Positions 38,300 to 49,965 of a DNA stretch of 64,000 nucleotides are shown piece after piece. Origin of the DNA: Vespula vulgaris (taxonomy: Eukaryota > Arthropoda > Insecta > Hymenoptera > Vespidae); contig NC_066586.1 in assembly GCF_905475345.1 (NCBI RefSeq), positions 8,290,400 to 8,354,399 of the forward strand. Direction: 5' to 3'. The notes under the pieces are model-generated. The model searched no databases. It worked only from the letters and a program-made list of their open reading frames with translations, and was not told the DNA's origin. A program made the position numbers and the translations under genes. Every line of letters starts with the position of its first letter. The stretch's first letter is position 1.

Positions 38300-40745
38300 T
38301 ACCATGTTCGTTCCAACTCCTCATGCATTCTCATATTATTACATTAATCGCTCTTTACAAACATTTGATAGCGGCTTTCTCAGATCATGCATCAAACATT
38401 TACGCTGCTTTCGATCAATTGTTCTCTCCAAAAAGACACACACACACACACGCATTCGCGTGCAATCACACAAAGACGATGTGTTATCGTGTCGGAACAC
38501 ACAAGTCAACGATACTTACATTAGTTTGCGCGTCACCAACCTACCCCACACTCGACCATTCTGTAGTGATAACCGTCTCGGTTATCAACGTCACGCACAC
38601 TATTTGCCTTCGGATTCGATTTCATCACTTTCAAAATGGTCGCTTGAACTGTCCATCCAAAACTCTATATGATCGGTGACGGTGGATGTATTGTATTTAT
38701 CGAACCTTCATGCTCACTTACTCTTTGCATGTTACGTAAAATTTTTCTCACTACATTAGACCCGATATATTTATTTATTAATCTTTGTCCAGGATCTAGC
38801 CACGTACGATTAATCTCTGTAAAATTATTTTCCTTATATAAAGTAGTTTTTTTTTAGTCTATTAAAACTTTGCCGGTTTTCGTGCTGAAGTTTCGCAATA
38901 TTCTCGGTCGCTTGCTTTCGCAACTCGTCGTTGGCTATTTTGAAAATCTTCGATCCATTACTGTACTAATAATTCGTGAATTTATGGTTCATCTTGACAC
39001 GTACATATGAGTGAGTAACACATAACAAATGGGACGGTATTATATCGATACTTTTATGTAATATACAATTCAAACATTGTTGAGCTACATCTGAAAATTT
39101 AAACCATTTCTCTCGCTTAGGATCCGTCGTTTTAGTCAGCAACGAAATAAGCACTTAATTAATGCGCTCGACTTGGCCATTTGCTCTTGGCACTCCGGTT
39201 GTACTTAAATTACGTTTTAATTTTTTTCATCCGCACAGTTAATCAGTGATTTCCTTGGACGTAAAAGTTGCGTCTCTGCCCGAATTAGGATTGTCCCTAA
39301 TGATTTTCTAAGTTCATTCGTCGCATCCGTCGCATTCGTAATTTTTTTCGCATAAAGTCATAGAAATTTTGTAAACTTAAAAATATCTGTACGTTTGTAA
39401 TTTTTTTCTCGTCGAGGATAAATATCCTGGGTGGTCGTTAATATGGAATTTATTTAATAGAATCTTATTTTTTTCTGTCGCATTCAAATAACTTTCTATC
39501 GTATTCAAATAACCTTCTTATTCGTCTTGTTTCCTATCTGCAAGAATATAAGCTATACAATTCTTTATAATTTTTTTTCGATATGACGTCTCACGTCGGT
39601 ATCCGATATTCTTGAAAGAGTAGCGTCTCGGTTTTTGCAATGGAAAAATGCTCTTTTTCGCGTGTCTGCCTAATTATTTGGAGACATCATTATATTATTT
39701 GAAAAGCAAACCATTTACTAATTATTTGGAGACATCGTTATATTATTTGAAAAACAAACCGTTTAGTAATACATAACCATTAAATTTTATCTTTAGCGAT
39801 TGCGTTAAAAACCTTTTTAATATCTTTGTTTTCCTGTTGCATTCTTCTAAACCTAGCAGTTCTAGTGTCATATTCGTTAATAAATATACAGAGTGGCAGT
39901 AGTTTGCGATTCAAAGCGTCCACGTAGGTCATATTTTTACCCGATATTTAATAGTGTAATTGTATTCCTCTAAAAGCAAAGCCCAACGAGCTAAGCGTAT
40001 ACATAGGTCTTTCTTATTCAAGGCCTTGATTATGGCAAGCACTTCTAACTCATAACTGATGTGACGTTGTTCTGTCGAAATAGTTTTATCGTTAGTATAA
40101 TATACCGAATATTAAATGTACCATTTTTTCTGCATTTTTGTAATAATATTGTACCCTATCCATCGGCCGATCTATCTTTATGTAATTCAGTATTCTTATT
40201 TATATAAACGTAATATTATTTTGTTACATAATATTTTTTTTTAATAGTATGAACGTTTCTCTTTCCTTTCCCGCAAATTAAAAATCTATATTAATTTTTA
40301 ATAAGTTCGTCAATTACGTACGCGCGATAATTGAATACTTTGATACACAATTTTCGAAAGAAGCTTTGCAATTTCTTTTCGTTACTAGGTTATGGGAATT
40401 TTCGAACATCAATTTTATGCACGGGGAAACTCACACACGTACTCTACTACATGACTTTCTACTTTGCTCCGCTGAAATCTGCATTCTTCCTAATTTATCA
40501 TTAATCCAGTTTCGTTTCCGACATTTAAAACGATTTGAAGATTCTTAATCTAATGTCAACAGTTTTCAGTGGATATTATTAAATCATCCATCATGCTAAA
40601 TCTATTTTTATTTCCAATTAGATTGTTACTATTTGTTCGTTTATTACATTTGTAAAAATTGCATTTAGAAATTGTTGAAAGATTGACGGATGATTACACA
40701 AGTCAAAATGAATTTTGAGGAATTCGAAATGACCATTAGGTATTG
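38300..40745 (-). mobile_element. Antisense Ty3/gypsy retrotransposon pol remnant (RT, RNase H, integrase)
   Basis: Reading the minus strand from 40745 downwards gives decayed pol in the correct order. A reverse transcriptase palm piece (GHFEFLKIHFDLCNHPSIFQ) is near 40685-40740. RNase H pieces include ADGW near 40150 and SYELEVLAIIKAL near 40020-40060. The WALLLEEYNYTI connection follows near 39950-39990. The integrase carries a decayed zinc-binding region near 39590-39670 and the core block STTGVPRANGQVER near 39166-39207. It then runs to LLTKTTDPKREKWFKF near 39090-39150. The C-terminal tail reaches at least 38580, and any 3' LTR would lie at 38100-38560. The YxDD block is not readable. 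A 50-bp tandem duplication sits inside the integrase part (39670-39770). Frameshifts and stops throughout mean no function. Confidence 0.85.
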
Positions 40746-40799
40746 TAAAGGCTGTATAATTTTGACTGTTTTATTTTATTGTAGTAACAAGTAATAATG

Positions 40800-41904
40800 G
40801 ACAAGTAAGTAAAAATAGAATTAGAAATAACGTAACGAACCAAAATTCAATAGAGTAAAGTATACTCTGCATTATAAGAAAGCATTTGATAAAGTACTAT
40901 ACTTATGATTCATAGAAATATTTAAACCATAGGAAACTTACAAACAAATAGTCACTTTTTTACAATAAATTATGTGTATGTGAATCATCACATTCAAAAT
41001 GAAAACACCACACGTAAATAACAATATAAATTTCAAATGTACATATCGGAAAAGGAATTTTTTAAGATGATTTGTTTAGTACGTTATGATTATGCTTGGC
41101 AATCAACCCGTTATCACAAATATTCAATAGAATATGGATACAAACTCTCAATACGAGTATAATTAATCAACTACTTTACATCAACGACCTTAAGTTATAC
41201 GTAGTAATACATTATCGACTAAAACACATTTTAAAAATTAGAAAATAATTCAGCATTGATATACACATAAAATTCAGAACATCAAAGTGCAAAATAAGTT
41301 GTATTATCAAAGAAAAGTTTAACCAATAAAATAACAGAGATATAATAACAAGTGTTTATAGAGGAGAATGAATATTATAAATATTTATAATACATAATTT
41401 AGAATATTTTAAATATTTAAAATATAATGATAAATTTAAAATATAATGAATTTTTTATAATTAAAATATAATATGGAAATAATATATAATGTTTCTATGA
41501 ATATAATATAATGTAATTTTCTATGTAGAATATAAAGAACTAAAATTGAACACATAAATAAAAAAACACATTAAAAGAGAGATATAAGAAGCGAATAGAA
41601 CAAATTTTAAACACTGAATTTTCTGAAAGTTCGTGAAACGAAATAAAGTGAAAGAGATTAACACATATGTAATACATATATTCACATACTCATTCGGCAT
41701 TATAAAATAGAGCTACAGAAATCTAGAAATCTTAAACGCACTTACACGTACAATATATTATAAATACAGAATTTAGCACATTCGTACAAACGCAAATAGA
41801 TTAACGCTACCAAGAAAAGAAACAGAAAGAGAATTTAAATTTATGAATATAACAAATATGCATTATAAACAAATATGAAATCTACTTGACTACTTGTATA
41901 AAAA
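40800..41904 (+). mobile_element. R4/Dong-like non-LTR remnant, copy 3, reverse transcriptase part
   Basis: The readable blocks include YKKAFDKV (about 40880), a palm-type segment, and the motif C region LLYINDLKLY (about 41170-41200). There the first Asp of the usual Tyr-Ile-Asp-Asp is replaced by Asn. Thumb blocks follow, reading IFTYSFGIIK (about 41680) and NRLTLPRKE (about 41795). The fragment stops where a Tc1-like element begins at 41905. A matching downstream block appears on the other side of that element at about 43690. Confidence 0.8.
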
Positions 41905-42143
41905 TACAAGATGGCCTACAAAAGTATTCGAACGTTTGCTATTAAAATTTTAAATAATAAAAATATGCATGTTAGATTTAAGTTCAGAAAATAATGTTAT
42001 AACTACTATAAGAAACAATTATCGAGATTATGTATACGAAATTTGTAATTGTTGTTGATGAAAATTGAATAATATTTGTTAAAGTTATGAAACATTTGCT
42101 GCAAAGATTTATTGAAACAGGGTCATAAAAGTATTCGAATCGG
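41905..42143. repeat. Left inverted repeat of the Tc1-like element at 41905-43530
   Basis: The arm of about 200-240 bp reads, as reverse complement, AAATGTTTCATAACTTTAAC ... CATAATCTCGAT ... AACATTATTTTCTGAA ... ATATTTTTATTATTTAAA. It matches the right arm block by block. AAAAGTATTCGAA occurs at 41920 and again at 42127, flanking the arm. Confidence 0.85.
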
Positions 42144-43339
42144 AGATCAATGGAAACAATGTTTTTGTAGAGAAATTGAAAAGATTGATAGATTTAGTTA
42201 ATATAGTGACATCTTAATGAGTTTTGTCCTTCATTGTGAATAATTAGCTTATATAATAAGAATGAATTCTAAAAAATCGGAAACGTAGATATGCGTGAGG
42301 GAGTTACTTTTAAAATTGTATAAAGATGAAAAATCATAAGAAAATTGCCGAATCACTAGAAAAATATATATATCTAGAATATATTATATTATTAAAAAAT
42401 CAAAAATCGAAGAAACAATTACGAATAAACATCATACAACTCGGACAAAAAAATGATCTAGTAGAGAAGAGAAAATTATTATATTCGAAATAAAATCCAA
42501 ATACTTCGCCTACGAAACTCGCTGAAATGGTTTCCAATAACTTTAAAAAAGATATTCATTCCAAATTATATCGCAGAATTTTACTCAACAATCATTTTCG
42601 TTGTAGAATTTCAAAAAAGAAACCACTCATTAACGAGATGAATTAAGCCAATCGTTTAAAATTTGCAAATAAATATATAATTAAAGATTAGAGAGTATTC
42701 TGGGATAAAGTTATTTTTTTCTGACAAAAGCAAATTTAATATATTTGAATCTTATGAAATTGGATAAAACTCGATTTAGAAATGAATATTAAAAATTTAC
42801 GTCCGATTGTGAAATAAATCAATAGTTCTGTGATGTAATGGGATTGCAAATGATATTGAAAATCTTACTTTCATCGATGATATTGTAGATAAATATATAT
42901 CTTTAAAAATATTTATTAAACAATTTAAATCATAGTATTTTAAAAAATAATTTAGAAGAAAATGCTATGAAATGATGTTCGGTGGAAAATTTTTATTGCA
43001 CTAAATACGAAGCATCCAAATTATAAAAAAATTATTATTATATAATACAACGCATGTATTACATATGTCTCCATAAGTATTGATCCCATTGAACATTTAT
43101 GGGTGGTAATCGACGAAAGATTAAAAAATATAATATAACTTTGAAATATATACTAAAACGAAAGATTTTAGAAGTCTGGAATTTTATCCGATCTACAATA
43201 GCTGAGAAGCATAGTGCACAATATGCGAAATCTTCTCAAAGTCATAATTGAAGTCAATAGAAGAGATTCAACTATTATTATAATATATTATTATTGCAAT
43301 ATAAAATTACTATTATTATTGTAATATAAAATTAAGTGC

Positions 43340-43530
43340 ATCTTGAATACATTTTTATAACAAATGTTTCCTAACTTTTACAAATGTTATTCGATTCATT
43401 GCAAATTTTATGTACATAATCTCGATAGTTATAATAATTGTAACATTATTTTCAGAATTTAAATTTGACATGTATATTTTTATTATTTATAGTTTCAAAA
43501 GCGAGCTATCTCTATCGAATTTCTATTAAT
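43340..43530. repeat. Right inverted repeat of the Tc1-like element at 41905-43530
   Basis: It contains AAATGTTTCCTAACTTTTAC, CATAATCTCGATAG, AACATTATTTTCAGAA and ATATTTTTATTATTTATA in the same order as the reverse complement of the left arm. The inner short repeat reads TTGAATACATTTTTATAAC. The outermost repeat is badly decayed (TCGAATTTCTATT near 43515). Confidence 0.82.
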
Positions 43531-43689
43531 ATTTCGTGAACCATTATAGCATCCTTATCAACCTTAAATATCAGAGCAACGTTATTACATTTCCATCATC
43601 ATAATTACAATATAATCGATAAAATAATGATCCGACTGATAAAATATAATTAACAACATAAAATATAATCAAATAAAATAATGACCATG

Positions 43690-43860
43690 ATATGAAGAAA
43701 AAAAGATTGAAAAACGAAACGCTATATGGGAAACATATATGATATACCAAATCACAGAGAAATATATAGCCACAAAGGCATCCATCATACGATTAACGAA
43801 AGGAAACATATTTGTCAAGATAGAAGAACGATTTATGATATCGTAGGGTTCGATACTGTG
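43690..43860 (+). mobile_element. Probable continuation of R4-like copy 3 beyond the Tc1 insertion
   Basis: A short frameshifted reading resembles the segment that follows the thumb region in this family (RLKNETLYGKHI, then IFVKIEERFMI). It lies on the same strand as copy 3 and at roughly the expected distance if the Tc1-like element is removed, though some sequence would also have been deleted. Similarity is weak. Confidence 0.4.
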
Positions 43861-44390
43861 CTGGAAGAAAAAAGCGATAATCTTAAATTCTAACTCTGTT
43901 TATCGGATTCTAAGCGTTGCGTGCGTGCGACGTGTGCTGCCTATATCGTAGGATAGAAAATAACAAAGACGGCTTCAACAGACAAAGAGTGTTTGTAACA
44001 AAGAGTGTATGTGAGATAAAGAAAGTATTACTGAATGTTTAAAATCAGAGAGAACTTAAAGAGATTTCGAACAAAGCGCATTGAGGAGTGTAAGAGCTGA
44101 GAAGTGAATATTGTATTATATCATAATTTTCTTTAATATGTTATTCCAATATATTATCTCAATATATTAACCATCCGATTGATTTTCATCCTTATAATAT
44201 TAATACAGAGTCAGATGAATGTTTGAATACCTGTTCTAAATAATTTAAAACTATACAGAACAATCAGAAACTAGAGACTATGTGACTGGAAGATGCCTAA
44301 CGATAACATGTAACAGATTATATATTTAGACAAAACAACGTACCCAAATATACAGGAGGATGTCTCAGCTAAAATAGGTCATCCAAATAT
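43861..44390. other. Unassigned stretch, possible solo LTR
   Basis: It contains two copies of ATATCGTAGG (about 43838 and 43946). A purine-rich region follows (AAGAGTGTTTGTAACAAAGAGTGT, an imperfect short repeat), then a pyrimidine/TA-rich tail. The base pattern resembles an insect LTR, but no terminal TG...CA or target duplication could be established. Confidence 0.2.
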
Positions 44391-44649
44391 TTACTTTGGT
44401 TTTATATGAAAAATGTTCGTGGCATACATTGATTGGATTTCAAAAGATGTATATCATGAAAAAGAAAGTTTCCTTGTGAGGTCACTTTTTATTAAATTTT
44501 GTCAAGATCGTCGGTAGTTTTTACTCGATAAGTGTGTGTTCGTTTTTTATTGTACCTTATAAACAAATACATTTAATTATATCTGTATTTAATGGCCTTG
44601 TCATTGAACATCAAAAGTAAATGAAAGTGATAAAATTGTAAGACAATGC

Positions 44650-45900
44650 TAGGATGATACACGAACGTAATATTTATGTTATAAATTTTCAAAGCGATGT
44701 CCATCGACAACGATCGAAGTCGGCAGTATGTTTATCAACAGTTATGAATAAGATCTGTTTCTTAGCTGACTGCGAAGAGATCATTAGTGTATCGGTAAGT
44801 GTCTCACGATTGCTTATTATTCGCAGTAGGAAAGGATTAAATCGATTTACATTTACGGTGAAGGTAAATGATACGTAAGAGAAGCTATACGATTGTATAC
44901 AGAACGATTTCCTGATCGAAATTGTTCCTTGTGTTGTTCGTCGTATGTTAAACTAATTAAAAAGTTCGAACAAACCGATGATGTTGCGAAGAAAAACCTA
45001 CAAAGACCTTGTAAAACTATTATGTACGAGACGAATGTAAGAAACGTTATTACTCCCATTTAATCAAAATCCACGCGTTAATATTCAGAAATTGAAAGGA
45101 GAAATTAACATTATCAAGTAACAGATCAAGTATGTAAAGTATATGTATATAAGTTATAGAAATTTTACCTATCATTTCGTTCATCTCTTCGTTATGAAGG
45201 TTTACAGTAACGATTTTGAATAATCGCCTCTCGTTTCGTCGATGGACTTTATTACAATTCGAAAACGATGAAATGTTTTTTTTAAAAAGTTTTATCTACG
45301 AATGTGAAGCTTCTTTCATCAATCATGATTATATTAATCTTAGCAATATACACTACTAGTTCATAGATAACTTACGACGGATGAAAAAAGTATATAGGCA
45401 ATGGCCTATGGACAGTGAATATGTGATATGGAATTTTAAATAACAAAATAATTAGATTTTATTTTATTAATGGAATATTAAACGGAAAAAAATACGTGAC
45501 ATTTTTATTGGGTGATCTGAATGAATTGGTGGAAGATGTACCATTAATAATTCGTACGACTATATGATATCAACATGATGGCTGCCCAGCTCGTTATTCA
45601 CGGGCAGCTGTTCAGATATTAAATAAAAAATATTCGAATCGTTGGGTTGGACGTAACGAGCCTATAATAGTTTGGCCAACACGTTCACCAGATCTGACCT
45701 CATTAGATTTTTTTCTTTGGAGAAAATTAAAAGTTTACCAACAGCGACTTATCACTCTAGAGGATATAGGAATCGCATAATTAATGCTTCTGTGCTTTTT
45801 GCAAAAACAATCATAAGAGCATTACAATCTGCGATTGTACGTTACAGAAATTATTTATATATTATTTACAAATATCAATTGGAATATTTCTAACATAAAT
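44650..45900 (+). mobile_element. Second mariner-like transposase remnant, internally deleted
   Basis: The N-terminal helix-turn-helix part reads REAIRLYTERFPDRNCSLCC and KLIKKFEQTDDVAKK (about 44880-44995). Between about 45070 and 45490 the expected middle, including the first catalytic Asp block, is missing or unreadable. The C-terminal half reads WYQHDGCPARYSRAAVQIL (about 45565-45625), then NRWVGRNEP and WPTRSPDLTSLDFFLW (about 45673-45720). The second Asp and the SPDL block are intact. It is a different copy and a more diverged lineage than the element at 472-1640. No terminal repeats were identified. Confidence 0.82.
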
Positions 45901-47149
45901 AATAAGTTTACATACCATTCTAACATTATCTTACAATTTTATTACATTTTTGATATTCAAGATTATTTAAAGATCATGATACATTTAAATGTATTTTCTT
46001 ATCCGCTACAAGATGAAATAGAAAAAAATATATAAAAAATATATATACCGAAAAAAATAAATATTATCCAAGTCGTTGATGTATATAATATCAACGACCT
46101 CGAAAAAATTATCTAACAACATTTTTTTTCGTATTTTTTAATATATCTCTTTTGAAAACAATCAAAGTATGTCATAAACATTTTTCATACCATTAAAAAC
46201 AAAGAAAATATTTATGTGGTTTCTTTCAATTATATTATATATATCCTGTACATTAGAAGTTAGGATTTAAACATAAATTTGTGAAGACGTACACATCGAT
46301 ATACAAATAAACACTTATGAATGAATGTACTAAAAAATGAATATATTAAGTTATGTTGGAATCGAGACATAATTATCAATTAAACAATAAAATAAAACTT
46401 GCTATATCACAATTGCATACAAAAAATAAAAACAAACGAAATTAATAAAGATATACTTATAAAATTCATTAAACATGCAGAAGAAGTAAATTCTAAAAAT
46501 GTAGAAATATATATCACTATCAGAAAAAATTAAGAAACAATGAAAATAATAAAATGTTGTAATAGTATATTATCGTCTTTCTTTCAATTATGAAAGTTAT
46601 AACACAATCATTATACAAGAGCCTAAAGTTGATAGATCTACGTCAGAATATATAGATATCAAACTAAAAATCAGTAATTTTAGATACTTGTTTATTCACT
46701 GTAAAAAGTTTTTCGATGACACTATTTCCAACGAGTAGTGTGGTTTAATCAAAAAAGTTCATTCTTAAAATACTATGTTGATTCGATGAAAAATATAATA
46801 AAACAAATATCTGATAAAGATAAGAAAAAATATTAGTCAAGATATACAGATGAAATTTGAAACGTATAAATAGAAAATATTACGAATGCAGAAGAAAAAA
46901 TGGATGTATGAGAAAAGAATATAATGAATACGAATTCATAGAAATAATGTAAGAATACGAAACATAAAAATACCTAAAATTTTAATAAAATAGTAGAATC
47001 GTGGATCATAAATAAATCATATTACAGATATTATAGAAATACAAAAATCGGCTAATAGTTAAAATTAAAAAAAAATACTCAACTCGAAACATAATTAAGA
47101 CATAACAATAATTAAAACAATAAACACGTATATATAATTCTATTACTAA
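45901..47149. other. Very AT-rich stretch, probably the decayed 5' part of R4-like copy 4
   Basis: No reliable coding match. Faint resemblance to the retrotransposon's upstream region (for example ESWII near 46990 and a thumb-like segment from 47140) suggests that copy 4 starts in here, but I cannot fix a boundary. Confidence 0.3.
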
Positions 47150-47660
47150 CGTATTCCTTCGGATTATCAAATGGATACACATAGATATTGCAAATATAAA
47201 TAAAACAGATTCTACTGTGCTAACGAAATTCCGAAAACCAGATAAAAAACCTACAATATTATTTTCATAGCAAACAATCTGCCTTACTACTTCCCTATGT
47301 AGTAATAAAAGCAGATGTTCGTCATGGAAATAAATTACGTGCTAACAGCATTAATATTATACAACCATCAATATAAAACAGAAGAGAAAATTTAAAGAAA
47401 ATAATCACAAAATAGTAACAAAATACAATCATGAAAACAAAAAACATTGTATGGGGAGCAAATAAAACATATAAAACAAAAACAAAAATGCAAATGTTTC
47501 TAATCAATTGCTAACACAAAGAAAATTATTTGCAGAAACGTTCATGTTTGCCGTAGAGGATAAAATGATTTTAAACAGAACAATCTATAGAATATATATA
47601 CTACAAGACAATATAGATTAATGAACTATACAATGACGAAGAAAAGTATAAACATCCGTT
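47150..47660 (+). mobile_element. R4/Dong-like non-LTR remnant, copy 4, upstream half
   Basis: The frameshifted reading includes TKFRKPDKKPT (about 47220) and VIKADVRHGNKLRA (about 47305). It then has AETFMFAVEDKMILNRTIYR (about 47535-47595), the decayed equivalent of the family's ETEGFxxAIQDQVIxTRNYR block. The reading stops shortly before a Tc1-like element. The next expected block, EHIISEC, resumes on the far side of that element at about 49330. Confidence 0.7.
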
Positions 47661-47756
47661 TACACTTGATTTTATCGCTTGATCTCATCGTTTGATTTTA
47701 TGGAAAAAAAGAAAAAAAAAAATATGATACTACCAATTGATCGATAAGGATTTTTA

Positions 47757-48195
47757 GTTACAAAGAGGAATCTAACAAATACAATGTAACAGTTTATTTT
47801 CATTCAAGTTAATAATATTGTTCGTTAACATTAATATTAATAATATTTGAATAATATTTGTAATTATTTACAAAAATAGGAACTTGGAACCGTATTTACA
47901 ATCTTATATGTTTCCTTGGAAATAAAATAACAAAGAAATTGCGGAAAAATGAAATAATTGACAAGTACCGATTGTTAATTATTGTAAGGTACGATTGCAT
48001 AATGATTTTTTAATCTATAAGATGTTTGAATAACTAAAATAAATTTATTAGTTTATGTTAAATTCATAAAATAAAATGAAAGCATTTATGTTTCGGGAAG
48101 AAAAAAGAAATAGTATTATATATATTATTTATTTGTGTGATAAAGGTTTATCATTGCAACAAATTGTAAAGAAATGTGGAGTGAGTCATACAATA

Positions 48196-48227
<32 letters not shown>

Positions 48228-49277
48228 CCTATGGCAGTGCATAAAGTTCTTCAAGAAATGATAGAAAATTGGTCGCAAATTATTTCTGACAAAGAGGCAT
48301 GTGAAATTGCACGTCGTGTTTGGTCCGAATGTCATAAAGTACTGAAAAACGATGCTAAAGAGATTGAAATAAAGGTAAGCGAATGGACCGTTCGGATGTT
48401 CTTTAAAGAGAATTGGTTTAAATGTAAGAGAAAAGAAACGCGAACAAGTACTTAAAAAAAAAATTTTAAATTACAAAAGAAATCTGTTGCTGTGTACAAA
48501 AAATAAACGATAAAAGATTGAGAAACGAGTTATTTATTCCGATGAGAAAAAATAAACAAATTTCAATCCGTTTAATACGGAAAATCTTGATACTCGACGT
48601 TCGACTATACAAATCAAATGAATAAGACAAGTTTTGAAGTATCAGGTGTTAAGTTATTTTATATATGAGGATGTTAGTCTTTTAATTAAGATCGAAGTAT
48701 TAATTAAGATCATGTGTAAATAGTATTATTTAAACATCTTACAAAATAATTTATCCGCATTTGTTAATTCTATTCGATGAACAAGTAGTAATATTTCAAT
48801 AAAATGGAGACTTCAAGCATACGGAAAAGATAGTAAAATATTGACTCGCTAGATCCGGATATGAATTCGATTAAAAATTTATGCTCGATTCAGAAAAGAA
48901 GGTTGGTAATATTATATGTTATCTGTTATACGATGGTTGGTAACGATGATCCATCTTCAAGTATTCATGAGTTGTGGAGAAGAAAAGAACAGAAATGATA
49001 TAAGATCGAATCTGAGATAATTCAAAATTTAATAGCCAGTATGCAATAAAAATAAATCGAAAAAAATAGACATAATATTAATTTAAAATCTTGAATCGAG
49101 TTAACAATCGATATTTGTATCATTCTCCATTATTTATTTGTTATTCGATTCGTTTTCGAGGAAACGTATAAAATTGTAAAGACGGTCTGAAGTCTTTAGT
49201 TTTGTGAAATATTCCGAATATTATTGATACGAATAAAAATAAATTGTTACATTTTGTTTATCAAATTTCCTTTGTAA
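47757..49277 (+). mobile_element. Tc1-like DNA transposon remnant with 62-64 bp terminal inverted repeats
   Basis: The left end TTACAAAGAGGAATC ... ACAATGTAACAGTTTATTTT ... AATAATATTG (47757-47820) matches the reverse complement of the right end (49216-49277) over its full length with few mismatches. Inside, 48076-48261 encodes a helix-turn-helix (GLSLQQIVKKCGVSH), and 48240-48455 continues the DNA-binding region. The first catalytic block, YSDEKK, has its Asp codon at 48541. The third block reads DSLDPDMNSIKNL near 48841-48880, with Lys in place of the catalytic Glu. The tail ELWRRKEQK is at about 48970. An A-run (about 48199-48228) causes a frameshift. Two catalytic positions are compromised, so it is inactive. 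Confidence 0.88.
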
Positions 49278-49299
49278 TTATAATTATCTAAACCTTCTA

Positions 49300-49965
49300 G
49301 ATCATACGGTATACAATGTCGAAAGCAGTAGAGCATATCATCAGTGAATGTGTAACACTTGCAGTCAACATGAATATGCAATCAGATATGACGATGTTTT
49401 CAAAAAGATACATCTAGCAATAGCACAGAAACACAAACTAATAGAAACGAATATACAATGGTAGAAATACAGTCCAGAAATATTAGTAGAATATGAAACG
49501 ATGAAACTATACTAGAATAGAAATATCATAACTTGATAGAAATAATCGTAATAAATCAGACGTAACTATAATAGATAAAATAAAAAGAATTACATATCAG
49601 ATATTGCATAAAGTATGTCATATCTAATAGACATTGCAATATCAAACATATCTAATATTGAAAAAAAATCAAATCGAAAAGATAAGAAAACGCACATTAC
49701 TGGCGAAAGATCAAGTATGACAAAGAAAAAATTATAATAGTTCCGATATAATATAACTATATCATCAATGCACATGAGAACTTAAGGATATTACAAATAC
49801 ATCCAAATTTATGCAAACATTTGCAAAAGATTATGATAATCATATTCCGTAGATTGCAAAATAAAATGCAATCTTGTTTTGATCTATCCCGCCGATAGTC
49901 ATTAAAACCCGGACATAAAAGGTCGAGAAAATAGAAGAAAGACAAATATAATATTATATAATGAT
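49300..49965 (+). mobile_element. R4/Dong-like non-LTR remnant, copy 4, 3' half with endonuclease
   Basis: The blocks continue copy 4 in order. A decayed knuckle reads AVEHIISECVTLAVN (about 49325-49370), followed by LAIAQKHKLIETN. The endonuclease region reads NRNKSDVTIIDKIKRITY (about 49543-49595), where Arg-Pro-Asp has become Lys-Ser-Asp with the Asp kept. DIAISNISNIEKK follows at about 49630. The C-terminal tail extends to about 49930 and then into AATATAATATTATATAATGATAAT, which looks like a decayed TAA tract. Confidence 0.8.

Larger units (their letters stand above)
41905..43530 (+). mobile_element. Tc1-like DNA transposon remnant with long terminal inverted repeats
   Basis: An almost full-length element of about 1.6 kb. 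The decayed transposase has an N-terminal helix-turn-helix segment (KIVKLYKDEKSYRKIAESL, about 42315), then NPNTSPTKLAEMV and KKPLI. Next comes the first catalytic block, SDKSKFN, with its Asp codon at 42723 after a poly-T length change. FIDDIVDKYI follows at about 42875, and the final DPIEHLWVVIDERL has the catalytic Glu codon at 43091. The C-terminal tail is recognisable to 43250. The ends carry long inverted repeats, and a short direct repeat, AAAAGTATTCGAA, occurs at both ends of the left arm (an IR/DR arrangement). The element lies inside R4-like copy 3. Confidence 0.87.

Noticed and set aside
43861..44210. Solo LTR
   Set aside because: Purine-rich then TA-rich sequence is suggestive, but no terminal TG/CA, target duplication or paired copy could be shown. 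It is kept only as a low-confidence note.
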